Origin: Rachicladosporium sp. CCFEE 5018 | Lineage: Eukaryota > Ascomycota > Dothideomycetes > Cladosporiales > Cladosporiaceae | Reading direction: 5' to 3' | Length of the DNA stretch: 46,477 nucleotides | Assembly: GCA_002077045.2 (NCBI GenBank) | Contig: KZ111141.1 | Location: 2,571,680-2,618,156, forward strand | In this document: positions 10,668 through 22,040 of the stretch, in pieces | Layout: each line of letters opens with the position of its first letter | How positions within the stretch are numbered: the first letter of the stretch is position 1 | The notes under the pieces: generated by a model | Database searches by the model: none | Told to the model about the DNA's origin: nothing | Seen by the model: only the letters and a program-made list of their open reading frames with translations | Translations under genes and position numbers: made by a program

Positions 10668-11584
10668 ATCTGCTCTACCCTATAATCCCGTAACGAAGCG
10701 AATGTAAGAGAGGAGGAGAAGACCCAAAGAGATGCGATCCTACATTACTAGGCGGACAACAGTCACTACACATCGCGTGCGCAGTCCGTGATGTTTCAAA
10801 CTCGGCCGACTCTGTATGGCAGCTTGGCCACGCGTGTGAGAAGGTTCGCGCTGACGTCGCTCTCGCAAGGCGCCGCGGACGGGCGCTGACCTTATAACTT
10901 TATTCAGATCTGGTACCTGTCGATCTGCTTGGCATGTGCTTCGTGCCAGCGATATGTGAGCAGGGGTGGATTGAAGCTGAGTGAGCGTTGGTTGCACGGA
11001 GTACAAGAGGGTCATGTCTTCGCCAATATGGTCGTTACCTCGATCCTCAGTAAAAGATTGTACTGACGGGTCTTCACGATTCAGGTCAGATCAACGGCGG
11101 CACTACGGCTACAGGATCCATAGAAAGGAGCTGATCCATCCAAGTGGCGAGGAGAGCGTGGCATTTGCTTCGAAAGGGTTCGCAGCCAAGACGACAGGCT
11201 TACAACTGGAAGGTGTGTGAGATCATCGACTCTTGGACTCATGTAGCCACAATGCCTTCGTTCAGCCCCATGGAAGTGCTCTACTGCGTTCAAGTCTACT
11301 TTAACGGCCAATCGCAGATTAAACGCTCTAACGAGGAGCAGCCCAATGCTGGTTCCTATCACTACACGCTCATGCCCCTGAGGCCGAGGTGATACACCAA
11401 GACTGACTCAAAAAGTGGGAATAGTAGCTGACACCACTGCATTGACATTACGAACACTTCGGACGCACCCTGCCCATTTCCGAACTCCTGCGCCTAACCA
11501 TTCATGAAGGATGACGGTGGTCTAGTCTGCTGCTATGCGATCTGACAACAAGATTGAGCGAGCACAGTCAGCTTGCGTTGAGGG
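10668..11584. other. Intergenic region upstream of phospholipase B
   Basis: About 900 bases between the PLB start and the stop of the Ser/Thr-rich GPI protein (both minus). It should carry the PLB promoter and the 3' UTR of the neighbour. Short ORFs 10740-11015, 10981-11220 and 11144-11392 overlap each other on both strands and look random. No RNA gene or repeat seen. Confidence 0.5.
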
Positions 11585-13609
11585 CTACAACGTGCCAGTA
11601 ATAAGTAGCACACAGTTCCAGAAAACGATAAGTAGTGCTAGGGATATTCCGCTAGATAACCCCGCACTGCCACCCGTGTATTGCGCGGGAGATACAATAG
11701 TCGATGGTGTCGACTTGGATGTAGGCGAAGCTATGTTTGGCTTGCTGCTGCTGATAGTCACGGGCACAATGGCGGTGACAAGCGTTGTCGAAGTCGTAGG
11801 CGCTGGCGGTTTCGGAGTCGGGATCAATGTTGTTGGGGTCGTCGGTGCCGTCGCCGCTGTCGTGGGCTTGTTCGTAGGCGGAATCGTCGGCGTGATCGCA
11901 GGCGTAGTAGATTGTGTAGTAGGGGGCGCGGTCTGAGTTGATGTCGATCTTGTAGGGGATGTCGACGGCGATGTAGTCACTACTTCGGACAAAGGAACAG
12001 CGGTACTGCTTGGGATTGTTGTCGAGGTGCTTGGAGTAGATGGCGGTGGCGACGGCTCCTGAGGCGGTGGTACGAGTGGAGGGGCCGACTAGAAGAATCA
12101 CGGACGTCAGTGAATGCTATCGTTCTTGGCACGGATGAATCTAGACTCACTGTAATCGTTGTCTGGACAGGCAACGTTGGGCTTGGTGTTGACGGCTGGA
12201 AGTCGAGTCAGTGGAGGCGATCATGCGCCTATTTATTTCGCTGGGACTTACTGTAACGATCTCTGGAGTCAAGTTTGCGGGAGCTACGGTGGCAGAAGAA
12301 CTCACGCTCGTCACGGTCTGGCGTGGCAGCGAGCCGATGTCAGCGGGTATGCAGGCATTGAGATGTACCGTAGGTCCTCACCGGGGGAGTAACAAACGAG
12401 GTCACGGTAGATATTTGCGTAGTCGTACTTGTGCTGGTCACAGGCTGATACGACAGCACGCCGGATAGTCAGTGATCTGTGCACTTAGTAGTAGGCTGAA
12501 GGATGACTCACCACCGCAGTGAGATGGAAAGGAGCTGCGGACGATGTGGCCGATGATGTTGCAACAGGTGTGATTGTGCTCTCCACACGCTATGAAGCAG
12601 CACGCCAATTGATCAGCGGAGTCAGACGCATAGTCAAAGCGAGAACTTACCGTAGGAGTCTCATTCGTGGCTGTAGGTATGGTCAACGATGTGGTCCCAG
12701 ATGTTCTTGTAGTAATTGGTAGAGTCGGCGTGCTTGAGATTTTCTGGTCACAGACTGATTAGGAATTCGGAATCATGACCATAGCAAGCACTTACCGACG
12801 CTGTGAGTCCCATCGGAGCCTTAGTCATCGAACTTGTGGCTGAAGGTGTGGTCGTTGGGGTTTCATTCGTTGTACTCAGCTCACTTGTAGGAGTCCTCGT
12901 GGTGGAGACACTTGGCGTGTTTGGTGTGCTGGTTATGCCAGATGTACTCGGGATGCTTGGCTTGGCCGTGGTATGAGTCGTTGTTGGAGGATAATGAGAT
13001 GTCAATGGGGGAGTCGTCGTCGACTTGAGAGTAGTGTGCATACTAGGGGTGCTCGACGTGCTAGTAGCGGAAGTAGTCGTGTTGTAGGACATATGATAGA
13101 AGGGTTTTGACCATGTGGTAGGCTTTGTATGCGTACTTCGAGTTATATATACACTCGGGGTTGAGTATGGGCTGTGCGTGGTCGATGTAGTAGAGGGGCA
13201 CGATGTGCTTGAAGCACTCGGACTCGTCGAGTATGAGATCGGTGTAGTCCATGTTCTGGTGGTAGTCGATGTATAGGATATCGTTGATGTACTCTTGGTC
13301 CATAGGACTTGTCTCGTCGAAGTCGTCCATGTAGTTGACGAGCTTGGTGTGGTTGATGTGCAGGACGTGGACAATGTTTCAGAAGAAGGGGAAATATGGA
13401 TTGTCTTAGACTCGTACCGTGTTGTCGATGTTGTCGAAGAGCAGGATGTCGTGTTCCAGCCAACAGGACCTGAGGAGGTATGAGCACATTGGCGCATCTT
13501 ACGTGCTCCGCAACTTACGACCCCAGCCCTCCCCTCCCTTTTCTCCCCATCCGAACACTATAGGACAGAACAGGAAAGCAACGCCTAGAGTATAGCAAGT
13601 AATGGACAT
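11585..13609 (-). CDS. Ser/Thr-rich GPI-anchored cell-wall (adhesin-like) protein, eight exons
   Basis: Exons (minus): 13609-13519, 13469-12796, 12743-12651, 12589-12512, 12444-12382, 12317-12252, 12195-12151, 12088-11585. Introns are 49-67 nt; intron 1 is phase 1 and the other six are phase 0. Product 537 aa. N-terminus MSITCYTLGVAFLFCPIVFGWG is a signal peptide. Almost everything after it is Thr, Ser and Pro, expected to be heavily O-mannosylated and extended in the wall. The end (YTGGSAGLSSG, then ISLALLIVFWNCVLLITG) is a typical GPI signal. No ligand-binding domain is recognisable, so adhesin is only a guess from composition. The small internal exons (15 to 31 codons) are all symmetric (0-0), so each could be skipped or duplicated without frame loss. 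Every predicted junction keeps the Thr/Ser frame, which supports the model. Divergent from the pepsin-like gene. Confidence 0.8.
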
Positions 13610-14305
13610 GATTGGACTCGCACCACGAGTGATCCCAAGCTTTGCCGTGGAAGAAGTGGCTGACCACGATAGAGACACTCACGAGATGGCACAGCCATGC
13701 TATATGGGCAAGGACCTGCCGTGGATTCTCCCTTCGTCCAAATCTGGCTCTACATGCGGCGCTGCATGGCTCAGAGGCAGACACTGGCATTAGCTTCGAA
13801 TAATCGATAAACACCTGCACTTGCGCGGCACGCTCATCGACACTGAGGCAGACGAAGCTGAGAGGAATTTTCTTGGCAATGAGCTAGCCGGCAGCGCGAC
13901 CTGGAGACGTTCCGAGGCTTGTACAATATATTAGTCTGCGCCGACAGGACAGTTCACCTTTCATCAATCATCCCACCACAAGAACCGTCAGAATGGGTGC
14001 CGCAAGTGATCTGAAAACAATGTAGAGGCATAGGAAAAGGGAAACTGCTCTAGAATACGCCATCGCGAGCTTGTAGATCTGGCTTGCTGTAGTCCTCAGC
14101 CTTGCAGGAACAATGCATGACCCCCACCGGGACCACGAATCACTACACGATGCGTGGCACCCTCGAGTACGTGCATCTGCCGCGTCGAGGTTGTCTCCGA
14201 GGCTGAGTGCTCAAGTAGCCATGAACACTCGTTGCGGTCTGTGTACTGGGGTGAAGTACTGCTGTTCAGCCCTTGCGGCTCGTCGTAACACATTTCTTGC
14301 TGAAC
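13610..14305. other. Divergent promoter region, GPI wall protein / pepsin-like protein
   Basis: About 700 bases between two divergent cell-surface genes. AT-rich TACAATATATTAG near 13921 is a possible core-promoter element. No convincing gene, RNA or repeat was seen inside. Confidence 0.4.
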
Positions 14306-16352
14306 ATGGCATCGGTGAGTCTGGCAATCTTCTTGCTGGGTGGTCCTGTGGCAGCTGTGTCGTCAAAAGCCATCAGCATACCACCGAGCGAATTCTTGTC
14401 TGTCGTCCAGTCCAGATTGACGTTCGTTAGATCGGAGAAGGCTAATTCATGGCAGCATCGGCGACGATGGCCGATGGTCGACGTTTTGGGTGACGCTCGG
14501 GACACCAAGACAATCAGTACAACTGCTCCCAGGGACCTCTGCGACTGCCGCCAACATGCCATGGGTCAGTCTACCAATCTGTTTCGCGTGCTAGCGACAG
14601 TGCATCATCTGGACGTTGGAGCTATCCAATGAATATGAACGGGATTAAGTTCCCCCGATGCGAGCTCGAGACAACATGAACAACATGCATCCACTTGAAT
14701 GGGATTCCCTCACCGATGCTCAAGATCAGAGACAAGGCTTCGCATGACTGACATCACTATACTCTACAGGTCATCCAGCCTGAAGGATGCACTGGCGCCA
14801 ACGCGAATATCACGGACTGTGCCAGTATCCGCGGCGGACTGTTCGCTCGCAATCAATCCACATCATGGTTGGCAGATTCACCCGGCAAAGACGTCCTTTA
14901 TAGCCTTGTGACCTACGAAGAGAACATCTTAGGTCTCTACGGCACGTGCGTAGTCTATACTTGTGAATGCCCAATACATGATGCTGACCAATGCTCTGAG
15001 TGCATACTATGGCTTCGACAACATACAGCTTGGGCTCGTAGGCTCTGGCATGCCCATCATCGGAAAGCAGCTCATCGCCGCATACCAATCGAATGACTGG
15101 TTTGTTGGCTATCTGGGTCTAAGTCCATACGCATTCAATTTCTCGTCAGTCTCATAAATTTTTCTGTGTTGCAATGGCTGACGTAAAGTCGTGCAGGACC
15201 AGTGACGCACCGATTCCGAGTCTCATTGGCAATCTGGTGAACCAGAGTGCAATCCCAGGACCCTCTTGGGGGTATACAGCTGGCGCGGCCTACCTTGAGA
15301 CCCCAGTGTACGGGAGCCTGACGCTGGGTGGCTACGACAAGGCTCGCATTGATTCCAGGAACACACTACACGACGTGCCATTCAGCCCGGACATCTCTCG
15401 CGATCTTGTTGTCCAATTATTGTCGATCACCTACGATTCAGAGGGCACCACACTTCTCTCGACCGAACCCATATCCATCTTCATCGACTCCATGGTGACG
15501 GAGCTGTGGCTACCGGTTACAGTATGTCAACAATTCGAGAAAGCATTCAACCTTACCTGGAACGACACTGCGAGTCTCTACTTGATCGACGACTTTGTTC
15601 ATGCAACGCTAGCGGCACACAACCCGACATTCCAATTCAAGCTTTCCAGTCCATCTAACATCAGCGGTCCATTGGTCTCTATAAGTATACCTTACGCAGC
15701 ACTGGATCTCACCGCCAGCGCGCCATTGTATCCGTCCGGATCAAGGTACTTTCCTCTGAAGCAAGCCCAGAACTCAACACAATACACCCTAGGTCGCGCA
15801 TTCCTGCAAGCTGCATATGTCACTGCAGACTACGACAAGCAGAGTTTCTCGGTAGCTCAAGCTCTGTTCCCGATTGACTGGAAAGCCGTCGATCTCGTCA
15901 CCCTAGGCGGATCGCCTGCGCCTGGACTGAGTAAAGCCGCAATCGCGGGTATCGCTGTCGGTGGGGCAACCGTTCTAATCTTTCTCGTACTAATCACGGT
16001 CTGGCTGATTCGCAAACGTCGACGCCGACAACAGGGTCATCTCTCAGCCGCGACAGCGGGTGAGACGCAAGCAACTCTCGACGCCGCAGAAGAGCACTAC
16101 AATGACAAACACGACTCTCATGAATTGAAGGGCTCGCCAGCGCAGCAATACGGCGGCAAACACGATTCTTACGAATTAAGAGGCTCGCCTGCGCCACAAT
16201 ACGACCCACGAGGATCCTTACTCAGCGAGCTGTCAGCAGACGGGCGGTATCAGCACCGCGGGAGCGCGAGGTGCGAGTTGGCTGGCACGCCTGTGAATGA
16301 AATGCCAGGGTCGTCTACGATCTTCGAGTTGCGGGAGACTGGGGAGAGATAG
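14306..16352 (+). CDS. Type I membrane pepsin-like (A1) protein lacking the first catalytic Asp
   Basis: Exons 14306-14397, 14456-14564, 14770-14945, 15001-15144, 15197-16352; introns 58, 205, 55 and 52 nt. Product 558 aa. Signal peptide MASVSLAIFLLGGPVAAVSS. The luminal part has an aspartic-protease fold signature: GRWSTFWVTLGTP, then VQLLPGTSATAANMPW where active pepsins have DTGS, QPEGCTG, GLGYxG-like VGLVGSG, then VYGSLTLGGYD and the second motif IFIDSMVTELWLP where DTG is DSM, then YTLGRAFLQAAYV. After SKAAIAGIAVGGA comes one TM helix (TVLIFLVLITVWLI) with a stop-transfer RKRRRRQ. The cytoplasmic tail has two near-copies of a KHDS-[HY]-EL-[KR]-GSPA-Q-Y unit. With the first Asp missing, proteolysis is unlikely; a binding or sensing role is inferred. 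The first intron donor (GTCTGT) is unusual but gives the right frame. Confidence 0.82.
16088..16212 (+). repeat. Two-copy tail repeat in the pepsin-like membrane protein
   Basis: Within the cytoplasmic tail two units read DKHDSHELKGSPAQQY and GKHDSYELRGSPAPQY, about 15-16 residues each, followed by a degenerate third (DPRGSLLSEL). They are charged and contain potential phosphorylation sites. This is internal to the coding sequence and not a genomic repeat family. Confidence 0.7.
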
Positions 16353-16595
16353 ATAGCCCAGAGTGGGTCATGCATCGACTACGCAGCTCAGCTTCGAACC
16401 TTGGACTCTTCCCGTCGCGCGGCGAGTGAAGAGTAGCATCTGCCTCTCACGGGTGCGCAATCAGAGTTACAGGCTTACATATCATGCGCCATCGCTAAAC
16501 AATGCAGTCACCCGCGTAAGCACAAGGGGTATCTCCCATCCATATAACGCCCATGTCATATTCTCGTAAGCGCCAAGTAGCACACTTAGATCAGA

Positions 16596-17717
16596 TTAGA
16601 ATGGATCTTCCATCTTCACATCCCTCGGCACGCCCAGACCGGCCTTAGCAGTGGCCATGACATTCGGCTCCTCTTCTACTCGGTCTTGCGCGGTAATCTC
16701 GTCGCCGATGAAGACGCCCAGTCCAGCAAACGCTTCGCAGAGCGCCCGTCCGGTATACTGCTCGAAAACGTTGTAGCCCCCGGCCTTGAGCTTGGGGTCT
16801 CGGAGATGCGTCTGCAGCGACTCAGCGACGTAGTGATCCTGTATGCTGTAGTACTGCCGTCCTTCGAAGCTGAGTCCGCCAAAAGGATCGATGGGTGCTT
16901 CAGGCGTCGCCGGTCCTCGTGCCTTGAGACCTTTGATGACCATATTCGAGCTACCATTGCGCGACTCGTCCGGCGCAGCGTTCAGCAATCTTTGCCGCTC
17001 CTCAGCAGCCTGCCGATCCATCCTCCGCTTCAACTGCACTTTCTGGCCTTCCTTCGCCACCGTCTCCGCATCCTCCTTCCCGGTGGCGAGCCTCTGCAGT
17101 AGATCCTTACGATCTTCCAGCTGTGCCCTCTTCTCCTCATCCTCCTCCCTCCTCGCTGCCGCCCGTCGTACCTTCGCAGCGTCCCTCTCCTCTTTTTACA
17201 ATTCTTTGTAGCTCGCCCCACTACCTTCTCGTGCATTCGCCTCAATCTCCTCCCGATGCGCCTTGGCATACTTCTCCAGTCGCCTTTCTGACTCCTCCAC
17301 ATCCACGCCCTCCACAAGATTGAACGTCACATCCTCCACCTCGTTCAGATAGTCATTCCACGCTCTCAAATCCTCGAAGTCTTCCTCCCGCTTGTTGAAC
17401 ACGGTCGCTATCCGCTTCCTGATGTCAACCTCCCTCTCCACCTTAATGTCCTCAAAGGTCTGCTCGCGGAAACGATGTTTGCGGAGTGTGCGCTTGCAGC
17501 CTGCTATAGGACACTGCGCAGGTCCGTGACCAAAGATGCGGTCTACGCAGGACTCGCACATCTTGTGGTAGCATTCTGGGTTCACTAGGAAGCGGAGGGA
17601 CGGGTTTAGATAGCGAGAGGATTTGCAGACCGGGCAGGTCTCGTCTGCTGTGCCGCCACCACCACCGCCAGTGCCAGTCGGCCGCTTGGGCACTGGGGCT
17701 GGCTTCGGCCGAGACAT
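16596..17717 (-). pseudogene. TFB3: CDK-activating kinase assembly factor MAT1 (Tfb3) with an in-frame TAA
   Basis: MAT1/Tfb3 is the RING-finger subunit that holds CDK7-cyclin H together in TFIIH. From the Met at 17717 (MSRPKPAPVPKRP) the N-terminal RING finger is clear: CPVC, ECYHKMCESC and CPIAGC, then RTLRKHRFREQTFEDIKVE, as in the family. A helical middle region follows and the C-terminus (KEGQKVQLKRRMDR ... PFGGLSFEGRQYY) is also family-like. The two parts are in one frame, interrupted by a single TAA at 17196-17198 inside the predicted coiled coil (SYKEL-stop-KEERDAAKVRR); CAA to TAA would explain it. Codons: 173 before the stop, 199 after. No intron of normal size fits there (GTAAAA overlapping the stop to the nearest AAG is 28 nt). 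As the gene is normally essential, an assembly or base error, a second functional copy elsewhere, or readthrough are the options. An upstream in-frame ATG at 17876 is less likely. Confidence 0.85.
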
Positions 17718-18008
17718 GATGTTGTAGAAGTCAGAGAAGTTGGGTATGAGTAGTAATGTCCATGGAGTGTCATAGCGGGGAGTTTCGGGAGTGCCGATCG
17801 TGCTTGCCTCAGGGAAATACTTTGGACCTCGACATGTGAGATCATCGAATAGATATCTACTTCTTGTGACTGCCATCTCCTACGCACTGGTTCTCCATCA
17901 CATCATCATCCCGATTGCCTTGAGCGCATAGACTTCACTTTTTGTCGACCCCTCGGCTCGTCGAGTCCCGCACGCCTTCTCTGGACTATCACTCACAGTT
18001 TTGCGATC
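17718..18008. promoter_or_regulatory. Shared divergent promoter, MAT1/TFB3 and TIM17
   Basis: Only 291 bases separate the ATG codons of two divergent housekeeping genes, so both core promoters and leaders lie here. No TATA box stands out. The MAT1 frame stays open through 17876, so the true MAT1 start could lie inside this stretch. Confidence 0.5.
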
Positions 18009-18628
18009 ATGGCAGAGCAAGGGCATGGGCTAGACCATTCAAGAGATCCGTGTCCATGGGTCGCATTATCAGATTTCGGAGGAGCGTTCTGCATGGGGGT
18101 GCGTAACTTGAGAAAGGACGAAGGTGCAGGAGCAACCACTAACGCTTAACGCAGGCGATAGGAGGCGCAGTATGGCACGGCGTGAAAGGCTACAGGAATA
18201 GTCCCTACGGCGAGCGAAGAATAGGAGGTATACAGGATAACCGATCGACATCATCTCGCCTATACTGATGCATTCGTGCAGCCCTCACAGCGATCAAAGC
18301 CCGCGCACCCGTCCTCGGCGGCAACTTCGGTGTCTGGGGCGGCATGTTCAGCACATTCGACTGCGCCGTCAAGGGCGTGCGAAAAAAGGAAGATCCCTGG
18401 AATGCCATTATCGCTGGCTTCTTCACGGGTGGCGCGCTCGCAGTACGAGGAGGACCACGAGCGATAAGAAACGGTGCTATCGGTTGTGCGATTCTGCTGG
18501 CAGTCATTGAGGGTGTCGGGATCGGGTTTCAGAGGATGATGGCCGAGAACACGAGGCTGGAGATGCCGCCGCCACCACCCAGTCAGCCGAGCTTGGGGAG
18601 TGAGGGACCCTTGGGTGCGTTGGCGTGA
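18009..18628 (+). CDS. TIM17: TIM17, mitochondrial inner-membrane TIM23 complex subunit
   Basis: Exons 18009-18098, 18155-18227, 18282-18628; introns 56 nt (ACTAAC branch site, phase 0) and 54 nt (phase 1). Product 169 aa. Tim17 forms part of the TIM23 translocase that imports presequence-carrying proteins across the inner membrane. Diagnostic stretches are DHSRDPCPW, DFGGAFCMG, GGAVWHGVKGYRNSPYGER, ALTAIKARAPVLGGNFGVWG, FSTFDCAVKGVRKKEDPWN and GFFTGGALAVRGG, covering the four TM segments with their GxxxG patterns. Splicing is fixed by these motifs running across both junctions. The C-terminal tail is short, with a Pro run. Identification is near certain. Confidence 0.97.
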
Positions 18629-19028
18629 TCGGTATACGGTGGCTGGCAACTTCATGGCAGGTTCTGAGGTGATAGACATGGCGTTCTGGAGGATGGGATG
18701 CATAGCGGGCGTCATTCGGCGCGGTCTTTGGTCCGACTTCAGACACTCTACTCTTGGTTGGCGAGGACGACGATGACCAGGAAGCGCACTGCGGCCGCAG
18801 ATGTGCGACTTCAGTGTCGTATGTACAAATATGCAATGTGTAAGAAGATCGAGAAGAAGCACCAAAGTCACCCATGGATCAGGTACCTAACCACTCACTG
18901 CTCCTTGATTTGACTGTGCATGATGCGTGTAAGTGGCACAGCCCTTTCTTTTCCTAGACTTACCTTACTTCATTTTTTCACATCCACTGCTTCGACTCAC
19001 CCAACTCGGTTATCACAAGCATCGGAGC
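18629..19028. other. Intergenic region TIM17 / DUF6914-like gene
   Basis: About 400 bases between two plus-strand genes. It holds the TIM17 3' UTR and the promoter of the next gene. An in-frame leftward extension of the next ORF (from 18933) begins with a hydrophobic but unconserved stretch and is treated as leader. Nothing else seen. Confidence 0.5.
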
Positions 19029-19574
19029 ATGACCCGCAACAAGCATCGCCTCCAAGTAGCTCTTTACGCCCGTCCGAAACACCCAGGAACTTATCATTAC
19101 GCCCTCTTCGTCGCGCCTAAGAATGGCGAAGGACCTACGACCAAGCATCACGTCAAGAACACGCTCCTAATCGACGATTCTGGACAGGCAACAGCACCAT
19201 GGCGCTACGAGAAGGTCGTAATCGATGACCTTGAGAGCGAGCAGCGTCTGTTAGTGCGAGTCGTAGTGGGAAAGGTGATAGGGACTGCCAACGAGATTCA
19301 ACGTGTGGTTGGAAGCGTGCCTGTGGCGGATGCAAAGGAGCTGGTATCAGAAGCTAGCGAGACCTTTAATTGCGTTAGCTGGGTTCGAGATGTCTACCGG
19401 GAGCTCGTGACGCAGAGAGCAGTCGCGGCTAGGTATGCGGATTGGGATGAGGTCCAGCGGCAGGCTGTGGAGTACGTTGATAGGAAGCGAGAAGCGGGTC
19501 GATGGGATGGCAGATGGAAGGGAAGTGGAGTGTCGCTGATGGATCTCCTCGAAGACAAGGAGATCGTACCTTAG
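19029..19574 (+). CDS. DUF6914-like fungal protein of unknown function
   Basis: Single exon, 181 aa from the ATG at 19029 (MTRNKHRLQVALYARPK). An open extension to 18933 would add 32 residues of unlike composition. The start (LQVALYARPKHPGTYHYALFVAPK), then THHVKN-like TKHHVKNTLL, WRYEKVVIDD and a Cys/Trp site FNCVSWVRDVYREL resemble a widespread uncharacterised ascomycete family (DUF6914, from memory of its pattern). The pattern of a YHYALF strand with a downstream His and Cys has a papain-like or NlpC-like feel, but I cannot show a catalytic triad. No signal peptide or TM. Function unknown. Confidence 0.75.
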   Translation: MTRNKHRLQVALYARPKHPGTYHYALFVAPKNGEGPTTKHHVKNTLLIDDSGQATAPWRYEKVVIDDLESEQRLLVRVVVGKVIGTANEIQRVVGSVPVADAKELVSEASETFNCVSWVRDVYRELVTQRAVAARYADWDEVQRQAVEYVDRKREAGRWDGRWKGSGVSLMDLLEDKEIVP

Positions 19575-19848
19575 ACCACTGGCACGGCCTTCTGTCCTTC
19601 GATGAGAGGTAGATGAACACCGACGAGGTGGTTACACCTTGGGCTTGGCAAACCAGCTTCGTTCCTCACATCCGCGACGCCTTTTCATTGATTGCTTCCT
19701 TCATCTGCAACAGACTCACTGCGACGATATTTCAAGATTGAGCTGATCGGCTTGTCCCTTGCATGTGAAGATGCAGAAGTCGTAAATCTGTACATAAAAG
19801 CTGCGCCTCCATTGCTCGCGACAAGATGAAAGGTGGATCTACAACACC

Positions 19849-22040
19849 ATGGCTGACGCGACGCCCCCACGGCAGATGTCGCTGATCCCATATCCCTCTG
19901 ACAGCGAACGTGAGATAGTCCTGTAAGTGTTCTTCTCAAAGAAGCCTCTTGAGCCTACAAGATCCGCTGATCATGTACTAGACGTCGTGGCAATGCAGTC
20001 GTTGTGTATGACAACGCATCTCGACACCTGTCAGTCGTCGCTGCTCCGGAGCAGCCAGTAGACCTACCCGAGTGCCCATACTGCCACCGACCATTGCGAG
20101 GTGACGATCAGTCTAGACGAGATGGTCGTAGTCCCGCCGAGGAGTATTGGCCTGACGGCCGTCCTCAGACCGCGCGACGAGGTCCATTCGTTGACCCAGA
20201 GTACTTTGGCATGCTGGCTGCTAGTCAACAACCTTCACCTTCGGCGAGTGCACCTGGTACACCGTTACCAGCTCGGCTAGTTCCTCACGCGATAAGGTCT
20301 GGCCGCTCAAGGGAGGTCAGCGGAGCCGCCGATCTGCCCTCTGGCGCTGAGTTTGTCACTAGTGGGCCAGCTCAAGGCTCAAGTCAAGGTATCAGCAGCA
20401 CCGCCTTCTCTCCTGGATTCTTTCGACAGAACTTCCGCGAGATGAAGGAGCTCGGGCGTGGCGGCTTTGGCGTGGTCCTCCTGCTCGAGCATGTTATGGA
20501 TGGGGTAGTGTTGGGCGAATTTGCATGCAAGCGTATACCGGTCGGCAACGATCATGCATGGCTTGAGAAGACCCTCGTTGAGGTGAAGCTTCTCAAGAAG
20601 ATACCACATGCCAATCTGGTGCCCTATCACTGGGTATGGCTAGAGGACTGCCAGCCTTCGAAGTTCGGACCCACTGTGCCGTGTCTCTGGATCTTGCAGG
20701 ACTATTGCAATGGTGGTGATCTACACAACTACGTTCTACAGTCTAAAGATTCGAATGGCGCAACACAGTCGCTGCACCAAGAGCGACTGCGTAGGAGATC
20801 TCGGGAGCGGCTACCACCAGCCGTTGATCTTCGCGGACCAAGTAAGCTTACGTTTGACGAGATCTTCACTTTCTTCCGAGACATCACATCAGGCTTGCAC
20901 CATCTACACACCAAAGGCTACATACACCGAGACTTGAAGCCTTCGAATTGTCTCCTACAACATGACGACAACCAAACAAGAGTGCTGATCTCCGACTTTG
21001 GCGAAGTCCAAGCTGCAGGCGCAAAGCGACGAAACACAGGAGCCACTGGCACGATATCGTATTGTGCGCCAGAAGTTCTGCGCAAGGGTGCGCCTGAAGA
21101 TGCATTCGGCGACTTCACTACGAAGAGCGACATCTTCTCGCTGGGCATGATAGTTTATTTCATGTGCTTCGGCCGTCTACCGTACAGCAGTACCGATGGT
21201 GTCGAAGAGGACAGCGAAGACGTAGACGAGCTTCGCACCGAGATCAGTGCCTGGCAGGGACTGAATCAAGAAGCTCGCATCCGTGTGGACCTACCGGACA
21301 AGCTGTACGCATTCCTACAGCGGCTGCTCTCCGCGAATCCTGACGAACGTCCGACTACCGGAGAGATCCTGCGCACCATCAAAGCTGAAGCCGGACTGGG
21401 CGACATCTTCTCAGTGACAGACGACGATAGTCCGCCACGGTTTGCGTCTGTCGACTCACCATCACAGCGACCTTCGTCTCAGCAGCGCCGTCAATCGTCA
21501 AATCTCGTGAGTCGGTTCGGTCTATCGAGTGCTGGACGAAAGAGGTCTGGCGAGGAGCGAGTCCAGCGATCGCCTTCGCCCATCAAGTTCGATAAGCCGC
21601 GCAACCCTGAGGGCACTGGACCTGCTGGCAACACGTCTGCGATTGTGGTGCGTCCACGGAAGATCGATCTGACGTCTAATTCACAAGATCACCTGCCCGA
21701 GCCACAGCAGAGTCCAAGGCTGATGCTGCCACCGCCACCGGATCGGTCAGCGTACTCAGTGTTCACTCGAATGTTGCACCATCCTGTTGTCATCCCAGCC
21801 CTTCAACTGGGTCTATTCGCGACAAAGCTCGCATCGCTAAGCCTGCCGTGCTTACCATACGCTGCGAACAGCATACTGCTATATCCACTCATTGCCCTTG
21901 CTGCGATAGATCTGGGTCTGATGCCTTTCAACTCAAGGACATCCATACTCTTGCTTGGCCTACACCTGGCCGCGGTATACATCGCACATCAACAAGGACG
22001 GCTTTGCCTGAATCCTCGCGGACTGTGGGAAGTCGATTGA
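19849..22040 (+). CDS. IKS1: IKS1-type serine/threonine protein kinase with C-terminal membrane segments
   Basis: Exons 19849-19922 and 19982-22040; intron 19923-19981 (59 nt, GTAAGT...TACTAG, phase 2). Product 710 aa. Splicing joins MSLIPYPSDSEREIVL to RRGNAVVVYDN, the conserved N-terminus of fungal Iks1 kinases; an in-frame ATG nine codons downstream is an alternative start. Then a CPYCHRPL Zn-ribbon-like motif, a disordered part, and a kinase domain: GRGGFGVV (about 183-190), Lys in FACKRIP (208), HRDLKPSN (340-347), DFG (363-365), an APE-like CAPEVL, and DIFSLGMIVYFM. The kinase insert (HQERLRRRSRERLPP) is basic. After a Ser/Pro-rich linker, the last 90 residues have two or three hydrophobic helices (PALQLGLFATKLASLSL, ILLYPLIALAAIDLGL, ILLLGLHLAAVYIAH), as in the family. 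Substrates are unknown. The left border of the 11-kb duplication falls inside this gene at 20810. Confidence 0.92.

Noticed and set aside
17171..17198. A 28-nt intron removing the TAA in MAT1
   Set aside because: Too short for this genome (49-67 nt typical) and without a branch site.
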